NCBI GenBank assembly: GCA_910586485.1
Contig: CAJUIA010000009.1
Location: 1 to 64,000, forward strand
Direction of reading: 5' to 3'
Length of the DNA: 64,000 bases
Source of the DNA: an uncultured Acetatifactor sp.
GTDB lineage: Bacteria; Bacillota; Clostridia; Lachnospirales; Lachnospiraceae
A program made the position numbers and the translations under genes. Positions 51,909 through 60,938 of the stretch are shown here, piece by piece. The notes under the pieces are model-generated. The model was not told the DNA's origin and ran no database searches. It saw nothing but the letters and a program-made list of their open reading frames with translations. Every line of letters starts with the position of its first letter. The first letter of the stretch is position 1.

Positions 51909-53591
51909 ATGCAGCTAAATGGTTCGGAAATCGTTGTAGAATGTTTGAAGGAGCAGGGGGTAGATACTGTATTTGGCTATCCCGGCGGAGCAATCTTAAA
52001 TATATATGATGCTCTTTACAAGCACAGCAGCGAGATTCATCATATATTGACTTCTCATGAACAGGGAGCGGCTCATGCGGCGGACGGTTATGCAAGGGCT
52101 ACCGGAAAGGTGGGAGTGTGCATGGCCACCAGCGGACCGGGAGCCACAAATCTGGTGACGGGAATTGCCACGGCTTACATGGATTCCGTGCCTATGGTGG
52201 CCATTACCGCAAATGTAACGCTGCCTTTGCTGGGCAAGGACAGCTTTCAGGAGGTGGATATTGCCGGTGTTACCATGCCCATTACCAAGCATGGTTATAT
52301 TGTAAAAAACGTGGAAGAGCTGGCGCCTACCCTGCGCAGGGCCTTTGAAATTGCAAAGAGCGGAAGGCCGGGCCCGGTGCTGGTGGATATTACCAAGGAC
52401 GTGACGGCGGCAGTCTGCGAATACACGCCGGAAAAACCAAAGACAGCCTCCGGAAATAAAAAATCTGCCTGGACGGAGGAACAGTTGGACACGGTTGTGG
52501 AATATATTAAAGAAGCTCAAAAACCTTTTATTTATCTGGGCGGCGGCACCATTATCTCGGAAGCCTATGAAGAAGCCGCGCGGCTGGCGGAGTTGATCGA
52601 CGCGCCTGTATGCGACACCCTGATGGGAAAGGGTGGATTTGACGGGCGCAGTCCCCGTTATACCGGCATGATCGGTATGCACGGCACGAAGACCTCCAAT
52701 TTGGGAGTCAGCCAGTGCGACCTGCTGATTGCCCTGGGAGCCAGGTTTTCCGACAGAGTTACAGGAAACCCCAGAAAATTTGCAGAAAATGCCCGAATTG
52801 TACAGATCGACATTGATGCGGCGGAGATTAACAAAAATATCCGCGTCGATATGGGAATCGTGGGAGATTTGAAGGAAGTTTTGAGCCGTTTAAACAAAAA
52901 GCTGAAAAAACAGGATCATGGCTGCTGGATGAAGGAAATTGAAGCTTTAAAGGAAAAGTATCCTTTAAAATATGATGACAGCAGGCTTTCCTGCCCCTAT
53001 GTGATAGAAACCATAGACAGGGTGACAAAGGGGGAAGCTCTGATTACCACAGATGTGGGACAGCATCAGATGTGGGCGGCTCAGTACTACCGTTATACGA
53101 AACCTCGTACCTTCCTGTCTTCGGGCGGGCTCGGTACTATGGGATACGGACTGGGGGCCTGCATTGGCGCCCAGGTAGGACAGCCGGATAAGATCTGTAT
53201 TAATATTGCAGGAGACGGATGCTTTCGGATGAATATGAACGAGCTTGCCACGGCCAGCCGCTACAATATTCCCATCATCAATGTGATTATCAATAATCGG
53301 GTGCTGGGGATGGTGCGGCAGTGGCAGACCCTGTTTTACGGAAAGCGCTATTCTCAGACGGTGCTTGACGATAAAGTGGATTTCTGCAAGGTGGCAGAGG
53401 CCCTGGGATGTACGGCAATCCGCGTGACCACAAAGGAAGAGATGCAGCCTGCCATCGAGAAGGCAATCTCCTTAAAAAGCCCGGTGGTGATCGAGTGCAT
53501 GATTCCGGAGGATGATAAGGTATTTCCCATGGTTCCCGCGGGAGCGCCCATTGCGGAAGTATTTGACGGTGATGACGTAAAGAATGATTGA
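51909..53591 (+). CDS. ilvB: Acetolactate synthase, large subunit
   Basis: The 560-residue thiamine-diphosphate enzyme condenses pyruvate (or pyruvate plus 2-oxobutyrate) in valine/isoleucine synthesis. GYPGGAILNIYDALY, the catalytic glutamate in TSHEQGAAHAADGYAR and the ThDP motif GDGCFRMNMNELATA...NN are present. The small regulatory subunit (ilvN/ilvH) is not in the window. GGAGGAACGG precedes the ATG. Confidence 0.96.
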   Translation: MQLNGSEIVVECLKEQGVDTVFGYPGGAILNIYDALYKHSSEIHHILTSHEQGAAHAADGYARATGKVGVCMATSGPGATNLVTGIATAYMDSVPMVAITANVTLPLLGKDSFQEVDIAGVTMPITKHGYIVKNVEELAPTLRRAFEIAKSGRPGPVLVDITKDVTAAVCEYTPEKPKTASGNKKSAWTEEQLDTVVEYIKEAQKPFIYLGGGTIISEAYEEAARLAELIDAPVCDTLMGKGGFDGRSPRYTGMIGMHGTKTSNLGVSQCDLLIALGARFSDRVTGNPRKFAENARIVQIDIDAAEINKNIRVDMGIVGDLKEVLSRLNKKLKKQDHGCWMKEIEALKEKYPLKYDDSRLSCPYVIETIDRVTKGEALITTDVGQHQMWAAQYYRYTKPRTFLSSGGLGTMGYGLGACIGAQVGQPDKICINIAGDGCFRMNMNELATASRYNIPIINVIINNRVLGMVRQWQTLFYGKRYSQTVLDDKVDFCKVAEALGCTAIRVTTKEEMQPAIEKAISLKSPVVIECMIPEDDKVFPMVPAGAPIAEVFDGDDVKND

Positions 53592-53603
53592 TGGTAGAAG
53601 TAA

Positions 53604-55013
53604 ATGAAAAAGCTGGGGCGCATCCTTGTGCTGATCTTCCTGTGCGGCATGCTTGTGCTGCTTGGCGGGTTTCTGGCGCTGGGTATGTATTATCGAAATA
53701 ATTTTCCGGTGAATACCTGGATCAACGGGGTTTACTGTACAGGAAAGACAATAGAGCAGGTCAACAGGGAATTAACAGCGCAGGCTGAGGTTCCGGATGT
53801 GGTGATTTTGGACGGGGCAGGCAGGGAATGGCTCATTCCGTCAGCAGAGCTGGGGCTGTATCCGGATTATACCTCGGTGTTAAAGGAGTATATGCGGAAA
53901 AATGCCACCGTGCTTTGGATGAATAATATGAAGGAGCCTGCCGTAACGGAGCTGGCACCGGCGCAGTACAGATGGGACGACGGAAAGCTGGAGGAACAGA
54001 TCATGGCTCTTGAATTCATACGGGAAGAGGGCCTGCGGGAGGAAGGATGTTCCATACGTCCGGATCAGGAGAGCGGCTACTATCTGTATGACGGCAACAG
54101 TAAACGGCTGAACATGGAAAAAATGTTTGCCGGTATAAGAAAGCGTCTGGCTGCCGGGGAACTGTCTGTTGATTTGTCCGGAGAAGGCTGCTATGAGGAC
54201 CTGGAGGATACGCCGGGAGATGCTAAGCAGAGAGCATTATGGGAAAAGCTGCAGGATTATTTTGACTGTAAGCTCACCTACGACATGGGGGCAGAGCAGA
54301 TTCCGCTTACCCCTGCCATCTTAAGCTCTTTTTTGAAGGCAGACGAAAACGGCCGCCTGCTGCCGGACGAATCGGGGCAGCCTGTGATTGTCAGAGAACA
54401 GGTGGAGCGCTGGGTGGATGAGCTGGCTTTAAAATACAATACCTGCGGCACCGAGCGGGAATTTAGAGCAAGCAGGGGTGACGTGGTCCTGGTAAAATAT
54501 TCCACTTACGGTACGGAGCTGGACACGAAGGAGGAAAAGAAATATCTTCTGGAGGCGTTGTCACAGGAAAGAACTGAGGAAGAAAAGCATATTCCAGTAT
54601 ATAAACAGGAGGGCTTTATCAGGGGGCTGGATGATATAGGTGACACCTATATTGAAGTGGATATGACCGAGCAGCATATGTATTATTACGTGGATGGGGA
54701 GCTGAAGCTGGACACGGATGTGGTCACCGGCAAAACGGCCGGCAATCGGCGGGGGACGCCGGAAGGCATTAATTTCGTGTACAACAAGCAGCGGAATCGT
54801 GTCTTAAGGGGAGCGGACTATGCTACCCCCGTGAAATACTGGATGCCGGTAAAGGGTGCGGTAGGCATTCACGACGCGGACTGGCGCAGTGAGTTTGGCG
54901 GGGAAATTTATAAAAGGAACGGCTCTCACGGCTGCATCAACACACCCCCGAAAATCATGGCGGAGCTTTATGAGATGGTGGAGGTTGGAACACCGGTGAT
55001 TATGTTTTATTGA
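53604..55013 (+). CDS. L,D-transpeptidase with peptidoglycan-binding domain
   Basis: The 469-residue membrane-anchored protein has one N-terminal helix (about 7-27), a VanW/PG-binding-like region (about 40-270) and a C-terminal YkuD domain. The catalytic motif is SHGCINTP with H442 and C444. Such enzymes make 3-3 cross-links or attach proteins to peptidoglycan. The site before the ATG is weak (GGTAGAAG). It lies 12 bases after ilvB, so it is probably read through from that operon. Confidence 0.9.
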   Translation: MKKLGRILVLIFLCGMLVLLGGFLALGMYYRNNFPVNTWINGVYCTGKTIEQVNRELTAQAEVPDVVILDGAGREWLIPSAELGLYPDYTSVLKEYMRKNATVLWMNNMKEPAVTELAPAQYRWDDGKLEEQIMALEFIREEGLREEGCSIRPDQESGYYLYDGNSKRLNMEKMFAGIRKRLAAGELSVDLSGEGCYEDLEDTPGDAKQRALWEKLQDYFDCKLTYDMGAEQIPLTPAILSSFLKADENGRLLPDESGQPVIVREQVERWVDELALKYNTCGTEREFRASRGDVVLVKYSTYGTELDTKEEKKYLLEALSQERTEEEKHIPVYKQEGFIRGLDDIGDTYIEVDMTEQHMYYYVDGELKLDTDVVTGKTAGNRRGTPEGINFVYNKQRNRVLRGADYATPVKYWMPVKGAVGIHDADWRSEFGGEIYKRNGSHGCINTPPKIMAELYEMVEVGTPVIMFY

Positions 55014-55034
55014 TTTAAAAAGTTAATTATTTAC

Positions 55035-55063
55035 TTGACTAAAGTGGAAAGAAAGATTATTCT
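55035..55063 (+). promoter_or_regulatory. Promoter for serC
   Basis: TTGACT (55035-55040), 17 bases, TATTCT (55058-55063). An alternative -10, TATAAT at 55068, lacks a good -35 box. Confidence 0.6.
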
Positions 55064-55115
55064 TATGTATAATCATTTGAAATAAATGATAATTAGAGAT
55101 CAGGAGGAGCTTGAA

Positions 55116-56198
55116 ATGTCCAGAGTCTACAATTTTTCCGCAGGACCTGCGGTGCTGCCGGAAGAGGTGCTGCGTGAAGCGGCGGAGGAAATGCTTGATT
55201 ATAAGGGTACGGGAATGTCCGTGATGGAAATGAGCCACAGGTCAAAGGCCTATGAGACAATCATCAAGGAAGCCGAGGCCGATTTAAGGGAGCTTATGAA
55301 TATCCCCGACAATTATAAGGTGCTTTTCTTACAGGGCGGCGCAAGCCAGCAGTTTGCCATGATTCCCATGAATCTGATGAAAAATAGGGTAGCGGATTAT
55401 ATTGTCACCGGACAGTGGGCTAAAAAGGCCTATCAGGAGGCCTGCATCTACGGCAAGGCGAACAAGATTGCTTCCTCCGAGGATCAGACCTTTTCCTACA
55501 TACCCGATTGTTCCGATCTTCCTGTCAGCGAGGATGCGGATTACGTTTATATCTGTGAAAACAATACCATCTACGGAACCAAATATAAAACCCTGCCCAA
55601 TACCAAGGGAAAGCCCCTGGTGGCGGACGTGTCCAGCTGCTTTTTGTCAGAGCCGGTGGACGTAAGCAAGTACGGGGTGATTTACGGCGGGGTGCAGAAG
55701 AACATCGGTCCGGCAGGCGTTGTCATTGTAATCATCAGAGAAGATCTGATTACGGAGGATGTGCTGCCCGGCACACCTACCATGTTAAAGTATAAGATTC
55801 ATGCAGATAATGCTTCCTTGTACAATACGCCTCCCGCTTACGGCATCTATATCTGCGGCAAGGTATTCAAATGGCTCAAGGCAAAGGGCGGCCTGGAGGC
55901 GATGAAGGAATACAATGAAAAGAAGGCTAAGATACTTTATGACTATCTGGACGAAAGTAAGCTGTTTAAGGGAACCGTGCGCAAGGAGGATCGTTCTCTG
56001 ATGAATGTTCCTTTTGTCACCGGCGACGAAGAGCTGGATGCAAAGTTTGTGAAGGAGGCTGCAGCGGCCGGTTTTGTAAACCTGAAGGGTCACAGGACCG
56101 TGGGCGGTATGCGGGCCAGCATCTACAATGCCATGCCCATAGAGGGTGTGGAAAAGCTGGTGGCATTTATGAAGGAATTTGAAAAGCAGAACGGATAA
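55116..56198 (+). CDS. serC: Phosphoserine aminotransferase
   Basis: The 360-residue PLP enzyme makes phosphoserine from 3-phosphohydroxypyruvate and glutamate. N-terminal VYNFSAGPAVLPEEVL, the phosphate-site GGASQQF, and the PLP lysine in YGGVQKNIGPAG are clear. ATG at 55116 has AGGAGGAG; the ATG at 55086 adds ten residues without a site. serA follows after 29 bases. Confidence 0.97.
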   Translation: MSRVYNFSAGPAVLPEEVLREAAEEMLDYKGTGMSVMEMSHRSKAYETIIKEAEADLRELMNIPDNYKVLFLQGGASQQFAMIPMNLMKNRVADYIVTGQWAKKAYQEACIYGKANKIASSEDQTFSYIPDCSDLPVSEDADYVYICENNTIYGTKYKTLPNTKGKPLVADVSSCFLSEPVDVSKYGVIYGGVQKNIGPAGVVIVIIREDLITEDVLPGTPTMLKYKIHADNASLYNTPPAYGIYICGKVFKWLKAKGGLEAMKEYNEKKAKILYDYLDESKLFKGTVRKEDRSLMNVPFVTGDEELDAKFVKEAAAAGFVNLKGHRTVGGMRASIYNAMPIEGVEKLVAFMKEFEKQNG

Positions 56199-56227
56199 GC
56201 GGCAGGAAAATGGAGGATAAAGGACAG

Positions 56228-57391
56228 ATGTATAAGATAAACTGCTTAAATCCCATTGCGGATGTGGGATTAAAAAATTTCAGCGATCAGTACCAGATTA
56301 CCGCCGATATTAACGAGGCGGACGGCGTTCTGGTGAGAAGTGCATCCATGCACGATATGGAGCTGCCTAAGGGGCTGCTGGCGGTAGCCAGGGCCGGAGC
56401 GGGCGTAAATAACATTCCGTTGGATAAATGCGCGGAAAAGGGTGTGGTGGTATTTAATACCCCCGGCGCCAACGCCAACGGTGTCAAGGAGCTGGTGCTG
56501 GCGGGCATGCTGCTGGCGGCCAGAGATGTGATCGGCGGCATTGACTGGGTGAAAGCCTCCGCGGATAATGCGGATATTGCCAAGGCGGCGGAGAAAGAAA
56601 AGAAAAATTTTGCCGGTACGGAAATCATGGGGAAAAAGCTGGGTGTGATTGGTCTGGGCGCTATCGGCGTCAAGGTTGCAAATGCGGCTGTGGCGCTGGG
56701 AATGGATGTGTACGGTTATGACCCTTACTTGTCCGTAAATGCAGCCTGGAGCTTAAGCCGTTCCGTCAAGCATGTAGTGAATGTGGATGATATTTATGCG
56801 GACTGTGATTATATTACCATCCATGTGCCTCTTTTGGATTCCACAAAGGGGATGATCAATGCTGTTTCCATCGCCAAGATGAAGGAAGGCGTGGTGCTGT
56901 TGAACTTTGCCAGGGATTTACTGGCCAATGAAAAGGATGTGCTGGAGGCTCTGGCCTCCGGAAAGATCGCACGTTACGTGTCCGATTTTCCTAATTCGAT
57001 TACGGCAGGACAGAAGGGCTGTATCGTCATTCCCCATCTGGGAGCCAGCACCGAGGAATCCGAGGATAACTGTGCGGTGATGGCAGTGGATGAGATTATG
57101 GATTACTTGGAGAACGGTAATATCCGCAACAGCGTGAATTATCCGGCCTGCGATATGGGCGTTTGTACAAAGGCGGGCCGTGTGGCCGTATTCCATAAGA
57201 ATATTGCCAACATGATTACCCAGTTTACCGCAGAGTTCGGCAGGGCCGGTATCAATATCAGCGATATGACGAACAAATCCAGAGGGGATGTGGCTTATAC
57301 CCTGTTGGATGTGGAGAGCAGGCCGACGGCGGAAATCATCCAGGCACTGGAGCAGATTGAGGGCGTGTTCCGGGTAAGAATTGTAGTATAA
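56228..57391 (+). CDS. serA: D-3-phosphoglycerate dehydrogenase
   Basis: The 387-residue enzyme starts serine synthesis by oxidising 3-phosphoglycerate. It has the NAD-binding loop VIGLGAIGVKVANAA, VARAGAGVNNIP and the catalytic HLGASTEESEDN, and a C-terminal ACT domain (about 320-387, FGRAGINISDM) that in the family can bind serine for feedback. ATG at 56228 is spaced to GGAGGATAAAGGA; the ATG at 56210 overlaps the site. Usually DUF1015 follows directly; here it is 2.2 kb away. Confidence 0.96.
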   Translation: MYKINCLNPIADVGLKNFSDQYQITADINEADGVLVRSASMHDMELPKGLLAVARAGAGVNNIPLDKCAEKGVVVFNTPGANANGVKELVLAGMLLAARDVIGGIDWVKASADNADIAKAAEKEKKNFAGTEIMGKKLGVIGLGAIGVKVANAAVALGMDVYGYDPYLSVNAAWSLSRSVKHVVNVDDIYADCDYITIHVPLLDSTKGMINAVSIAKMKEGVVLLNFARDLLANEKDVLEALASGKIARYVSDFPNSITAGQKGCIVIPHLGASTEESEDNCAVMAVDEIMDYLENGNIRNSVNYPACDMGVCTKAGRVAVFHKNIANMITQFTAEFGRAGINISDMTNKSRGDVAYTLLDVESRPTAEIIQALEQIEGVFRVRIVV

Positions 57392-57417
57392 ACGGAATGA
57401 AGATTTTCTAAGCGGTC

Positions 57418-57462
57418 AATATGCTGCAAAGTCAGATGAACAGTCTGTCTTTGCAGCATATT
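57418..57462. terminator. Perfect 14-bp hairpin after serA
   Basis: AATATGCTGCAAAG (57418-57431) pairs perfectly with CTTTGCAGCATATT (57449-57462). The 22 bases before it (57391-57412) match those after ppa at 20 of 22 positions. Without a T-run it is termination-like or a repeat element. Confidence 0.6.
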
Positions 57463-57493
57463 TGTGGTGAGAAATTTGGAGGATATGGGCTGT

Positions 57494-58456
57494 ATGGAAG
57501 ACAAATATTTAAAAGAAGCGTTATCTCATTACAATATTGATCCAAATTCAGAGGTGATTTTTCTGCGGCATAACGAAAATATTACCTTTCGCGTCGGAAC
57601 AGATTATCTGCTGCAGATCCATGAGCCGGTGGAGGGATTTCAGACCCAGTTTATCTATGAAGGGGCGGATCGCATGGCGGTTTATGAAACAGAGCTCAAA
57701 TTTCTGGCATACTTGAAAAAGCAGGGCATGATTATCCGGGAGCCTGTCAAAAACCGCAGCGGTGAGAGGATAACCAGACTAAACAGCAGGATAACGGCTA
57801 CGGTATTCAGGTGGATTGAGGGAGTGTCTCTGGACAAGGTTGAATGGAATGACGAGTATTGTTATCAAATCGGAGCATTAACGGCAGATTTACACAGGTG
57901 CGCAAAGGGATTTCATGGTTCGCCTGTAATATCCTATGACGAGCAGCAGTGTGAGCGAATCAGGGAAAAGCTTTGGGAGCGACAGGCCGGCAGCGGATTG
58001 AATCCTGCATATTTTAACACGATGCGGCGTGTTTGTGATGCGGTCGGAGCGTATTTAAGGGAATTACATCATGATTTTCAAATATTGCATGCGGATTTGT
58101 CGCTTTCAAATATTCTGATTACAAAATCCGGTCTTGCCGCTATTGACTTTTCACTTTTTGGAGTGGGACATCCCATGTTTGATATTGCAACCTTATTCGG
58201 AAATATAAACGGACTGCACTGCCGGCAGAAAATTGCAGAAGGATACAGAAATGCGGGCGGGATATTCGATTATGGGGCGCTTGACGCCTGTTTTGTTCTG
58301 ACAATACTGGGAAGTATCACAATTCATTTTGAACAATGGAGTAAACAGGACTGGTTTGCAGGCAGGATGGAACGGTGGTGCCGGGAGAGCTTTGAACCCT
58401 TCTGCGCCGGAGAAAGGCTGTTTGCAGATGATTTTTATTTGATCCATGCGGGATAA
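57494..58456 (+). CDS. APH/choline-kinase-type phosphotransferase
   Basis: The 320-residue kinase-like protein has the catalytic loop HADLSLSNIL (about residue 200) and IDFSLFG for metal binding, as in the aminoglycoside/homoserine/choline kinase superfamily. The N-terminal lobe has NENITFRVGTDYLLQIHEP. The substrate is unknown; drug resistance should not be assumed. The start is uncertain between ATGs at 57485 and 57494. It is more AT-rich than serA and begins the block inserted between serA and DUF1015. Confidence 0.8.
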   Translation: MEDKYLKEALSHYNIDPNSEVIFLRHNENITFRVGTDYLLQIHEPVEGFQTQFIYEGADRMAVYETELKFLAYLKKQGMIIREPVKNRSGERITRLNSRITATVFRWIEGVSLDKVEWNDEYCYQIGALTADLHRCAKGFHGSPVISYDEQQCERIREKLWERQAGSGLNPAYFNTMRRVCDAVGAYLRELHHDFQILHADLSLSNILITKSGLAAIDFSLFGVGHPMFDIATLFGNINGLHCRQKIAEGYRNAGGIFDYGALDACFVLTILGSITIHFEQWSKQDWFAGRMERWCRESFEPFCAGERLFADDFYLIHAG

Positions 58457-58476
58457 TTGCGGAATAAAATGGAATT

Positions 58477-58977
58477 GTGCCGGAAAATCAAAAGCTTCAT
58501 AATGGAGATACTCTTGACAGCGACTGGCCTGTGGAAGAAGAGGCGGATTTTGATATGGTGCTGATGAATCCGCCATATTCAGCTAAGTGGAGCGCGACAG
58601 CCGGATTTTTACAAGACGAGCGGTTTAGCGATTACGGTGTGCTGGCGCCTAAATCAAAAGCGGATTACGCATTTCTGCTTCATGGCTTATTTCACTTGAA
58701 GAGTAATGGTACAATGGCGATCGTATTGCCACATAGTGTACTTTTCAGAGGGGCTGCGGAAGGGAAAATAAGGGAAAAACTGCTTCGTTCCGGCAATATT
58801 TATGCAGTCATTGGTCTGCCGGCAAATTTGTTTTATAATACTTCTATTCCTACTTGTATTATTGTTTTGAAAAAGCATCGAGAAGGAAGAGATGTGCTGT
58901 TTATTGACGCTTCGCGGAGATTTGTGAAAGGCAAGAAGCAGAATGAGATGTCAGATGATAATATTGAATCAATTTGA
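58477..58977 (+). pseudogene. Fragment of a type I restriction-modification HsdM methylase
   Basis: Its 166 codons match the middle of HsdM N6-adenine methyltransferases: LHNGDTL, the catalytic motif IV MNPPYSAKWS, LAPKSKADYAFLLHGLFHLK, VLPHSVLFRGAAEGKIREKLL, IGLPANLFYNTSIPTCI and FIDAS. The N-terminal domain with AdoMet motif I and the C-terminal part are missing, and no hsdS or hsdR is nearby. It ends in a stop just after NEMSDDNIESI and runs into a recombinase fragment. Confidence 0.85.
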
Positions 58978-59137
58978 GCTTCATACGCTAATTGCGCACC
59001 TTAAGATAAGAGAAGAGGTTAATTGGGATTGGTTTATTCTTTTAGTGGCAAAAACCGGAATGAGATTTTCGGAGGCGCTTGCAGTTACCCTCGGTGATTT
59101 TGATTTTTCCAGACAGACAGCATCTCCGGCGGCGTAA
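58967..59137 (+). pseudogene. Fragment of a tyrosine recombinase
   Basis: About 57 codons match the start of the catalytic domain of phage-type integrases: LVAKTGMRFSEALAVTLGDFDFSRQT, with the catalytic Arg in TGMRFSEAL. The rest is missing. Type I hsd loci in Clostridia often carry such a recombinase that switches hsdS copies, so this and the HsdM fragment are likely remnants of one locus. Confidence 0.75.
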
Positions 59138-59146
59138 GGCGTCAGT

Positions 59147-59431
59147 CTACCGAAACAGCAGCGGCATACCGCCGTCCGGGCCGTCGTTTAAATCCTGAAG
59201 GCTGTCCTCTAACTTTTTCTGGGAGGCCAGGGAGCCTTCCGTCTGCAGGTCCATGTAAAGAATAAACATATCCTCCAGGGTAATATTCTTTTCCTGGGCA
59301 ATTTCCGTCAGGATGGGTTTTAATTTCTCCAGCTGTGCGGAGACGGGCACCTTCTGCGGGTCGATCTCACCCAGTACGTTTTCGGCATATGCGTTGATTC
59401 GCTGTAAAAGCCTTTTATTTTCCTCTGTCAT
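59147..59431 (-). CDS. Small helical protein, unknown function
   Basis: A 94-residue cytosolic protein, mostly helical and acidic, ending DGPDGGMPLLFR. AAAGGGAG precedes the ATG at 59431, supporting a real gene. It points toward the recombinase fragment. I do not recognise the family. The 216 bases between it and the DUF1015 gene hold no gene. Confidence 0.6.
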   Translation of the reverse strand: MTEENKRLLQRINAYAENVLGEIDPQKVPVSAQLEKLKPILTEIAQEKNITLEDMFILYMDLQTEGSLASQKKLEDSLQDLNDGPDGGMPLLFR

Positions 59432-59647
59432 ATTTTACTCCCTTTCTACGCTGTTTTCCTGCGCATGACAATCTTAATTTTCAATCTTCTCATTTCCTTC
59501 TGCCTGAAGATATGATATAATGCACTCAAGAATCCGACTGCTGGCGTCTGCCACGCTTTGCGCTCAAAGATTCTTTCATTGTTTTCTTTTGAGTATAGCA
59601 CTTTTTACTATGGATGTATAGTCTTAAAAAGATTCGGAGGAAATGAT

Positions 59648-60883
59648 ATGGCTGAAATCAGACCCTTTGCCGCATATCGGCCTGCGCCGGGCTTAGAGAG
59701 CAGGATTGCGGCGTTGCCCTATGATGTGTATAACCGCAGGGAGGCGTGGGAAGAGGTACGTAAAAACCCGGACTCCTTTCTTGCCATCGACCGGGCGGAG
59801 ACCGGCTTTGACAACAGTGTGGACACCTATGCGCCGGAGGTTTATGAAAGAGCGGCAGCGCTTTTGCGGGAGCGGATTGCAGAAGGATCTTTTGTGCAGG
59901 ATGAAACACCCTGCTATTATCTATACGAACAGGTGATGAACGGCAGGAGCCAGACGGGGATCGTGGCCTGTGCCGCTATAGACGATTATCTGAACAATAC
60001 GATCAAAAAGCATGAAAATACCAGAGCGGACAAGGAGCAGGACCGCATCCGGCATGTAGATACCTGTAATATGCAGACAGGCCCGATCTTCTTGACCTAC
60101 CGCAAAAACGAAGTGCTGGAAGGAATGATAAAAGAGGTTAGAAAAAATCCTGCAGTCTGTGATTTTGTGTCGGAGGATGGCATTACTCACCGGGTATGGG
60201 TGATTGCGGATGAGGAAAGCATCGAAACGATCTATGATGAGTTTGACAGGATTTCTGCAATTTATATTGCGGACGGTCATCATCGCTGCGCTTCTGCGGT
60301 AAAGGTGGGCTTAAAGCGCAGGGAAGAGCACCCCGGATATACCGGGGAGGAAGAATTTAATTTCTTTCTGGCAGTGCTGTTTCAGGCGGACGAGCTTCGG
60401 ATTATGGATTATAACCGGGTAGTAAAGGATTTAAACGGACTGGATACAGAGAGCTTTTTGCGGCAGGTATCGGAGTGTTTTTGCGTGACCAGGCTGGGGA
60501 AGGAGCCCTATCGTCCCGTAAAAAAAGGGACCTTTGGCATGTATCTGGAGGAAAGCTGGTATCGGCTGGAGGCAAAGGCGGAAATTTGTTCGCAGGACGC
60601 GGTGAAGGGACTGGATGTTTCCCTGCTGCAGGATTATCTTTTAGGGCCGGTGCTGGGTATACAGGATCCGAAGACGGACAGGCGGATTGATTTCGTAGGA
60701 GGCATCAGAGGACTGGAAGAGCTGGAACGGAGGGTGCATACTGATATGAAGGCCGCCTTTTCCCTGTATCCCACCTCTATTGAAGAGCTGGCGGATGTGG
60801 CGGATGCGGGGAAGCTGATGCCGCCGAAATCTACCTGGTTTGAGCCCAAGCTTCGCAGCGGACTGTTTCTGCACGCCATATGA
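59648..60883 (+). CDS. DUF1015 family protein
   Basis: A 411-residue cytosolic protein with the DUF1015 marks: AEIRPFAAYRPA, ALPYDVYNRREA, PDSFLAIDRAE, and YIADGHHRCASA (about 217). In Clostridia this family is commonly next to serA and serC, suggesting a role in serine or phosphoserine metabolism, but its activity is unproven. ATG at 59648 has GGAGGA; the frame extends upstream without a site. glgB starts 55 bases later. Confidence 0.92.
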   Translation: MAEIRPFAAYRPAPGLESRIAALPYDVYNRREAWEEVRKNPDSFLAIDRAETGFDNSVDTYAPEVYERAAALLRERIAEGSFVQDETPCYYLYEQVMNGRSQTGIVACAAIDDYLNNTIKKHENTRADKEQDRIRHVDTCNMQTGPIFLTYRKNEVLEGMIKEVRKNPAVCDFVSEDGITHRVWVIADEESIETIYDEFDRISAIYIADGHHRCASAVKVGLKRREEHPGYTGEEEFNFFLAVLFQADELRIMDYNRVVKDLNGLDTESFLRQVSECFCVTRLGKEPYRPVKKGTFGMYLEESWYRLEAKAEICSQDAVKGLDVSLLQDYLLGPVLGIQDPKTDRRIDFVGGIRGLEELERRVHTDMKAAFSLYPTSIEELADVADAGKLMPPKSTWFEPKLRSGLFLHAI

Positions 60884-60938
60884 GAACTAAAATTGTTTAT
60901 TTGTCAGAAATAATGAAAAGAATAGCAGGAAGGTAAAG

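Noticed and set aside
51996..52682. Antisense frame of 228 codons across ilvB
   Set aside because: Shadow of ilvB; Gly/Arg/His composition.
57494..58456. Aminoglycoside resistance gene
   Set aside because: The fold is broad and no resistance-type subfamily marks were seen, so a resistance claim is unsupported.
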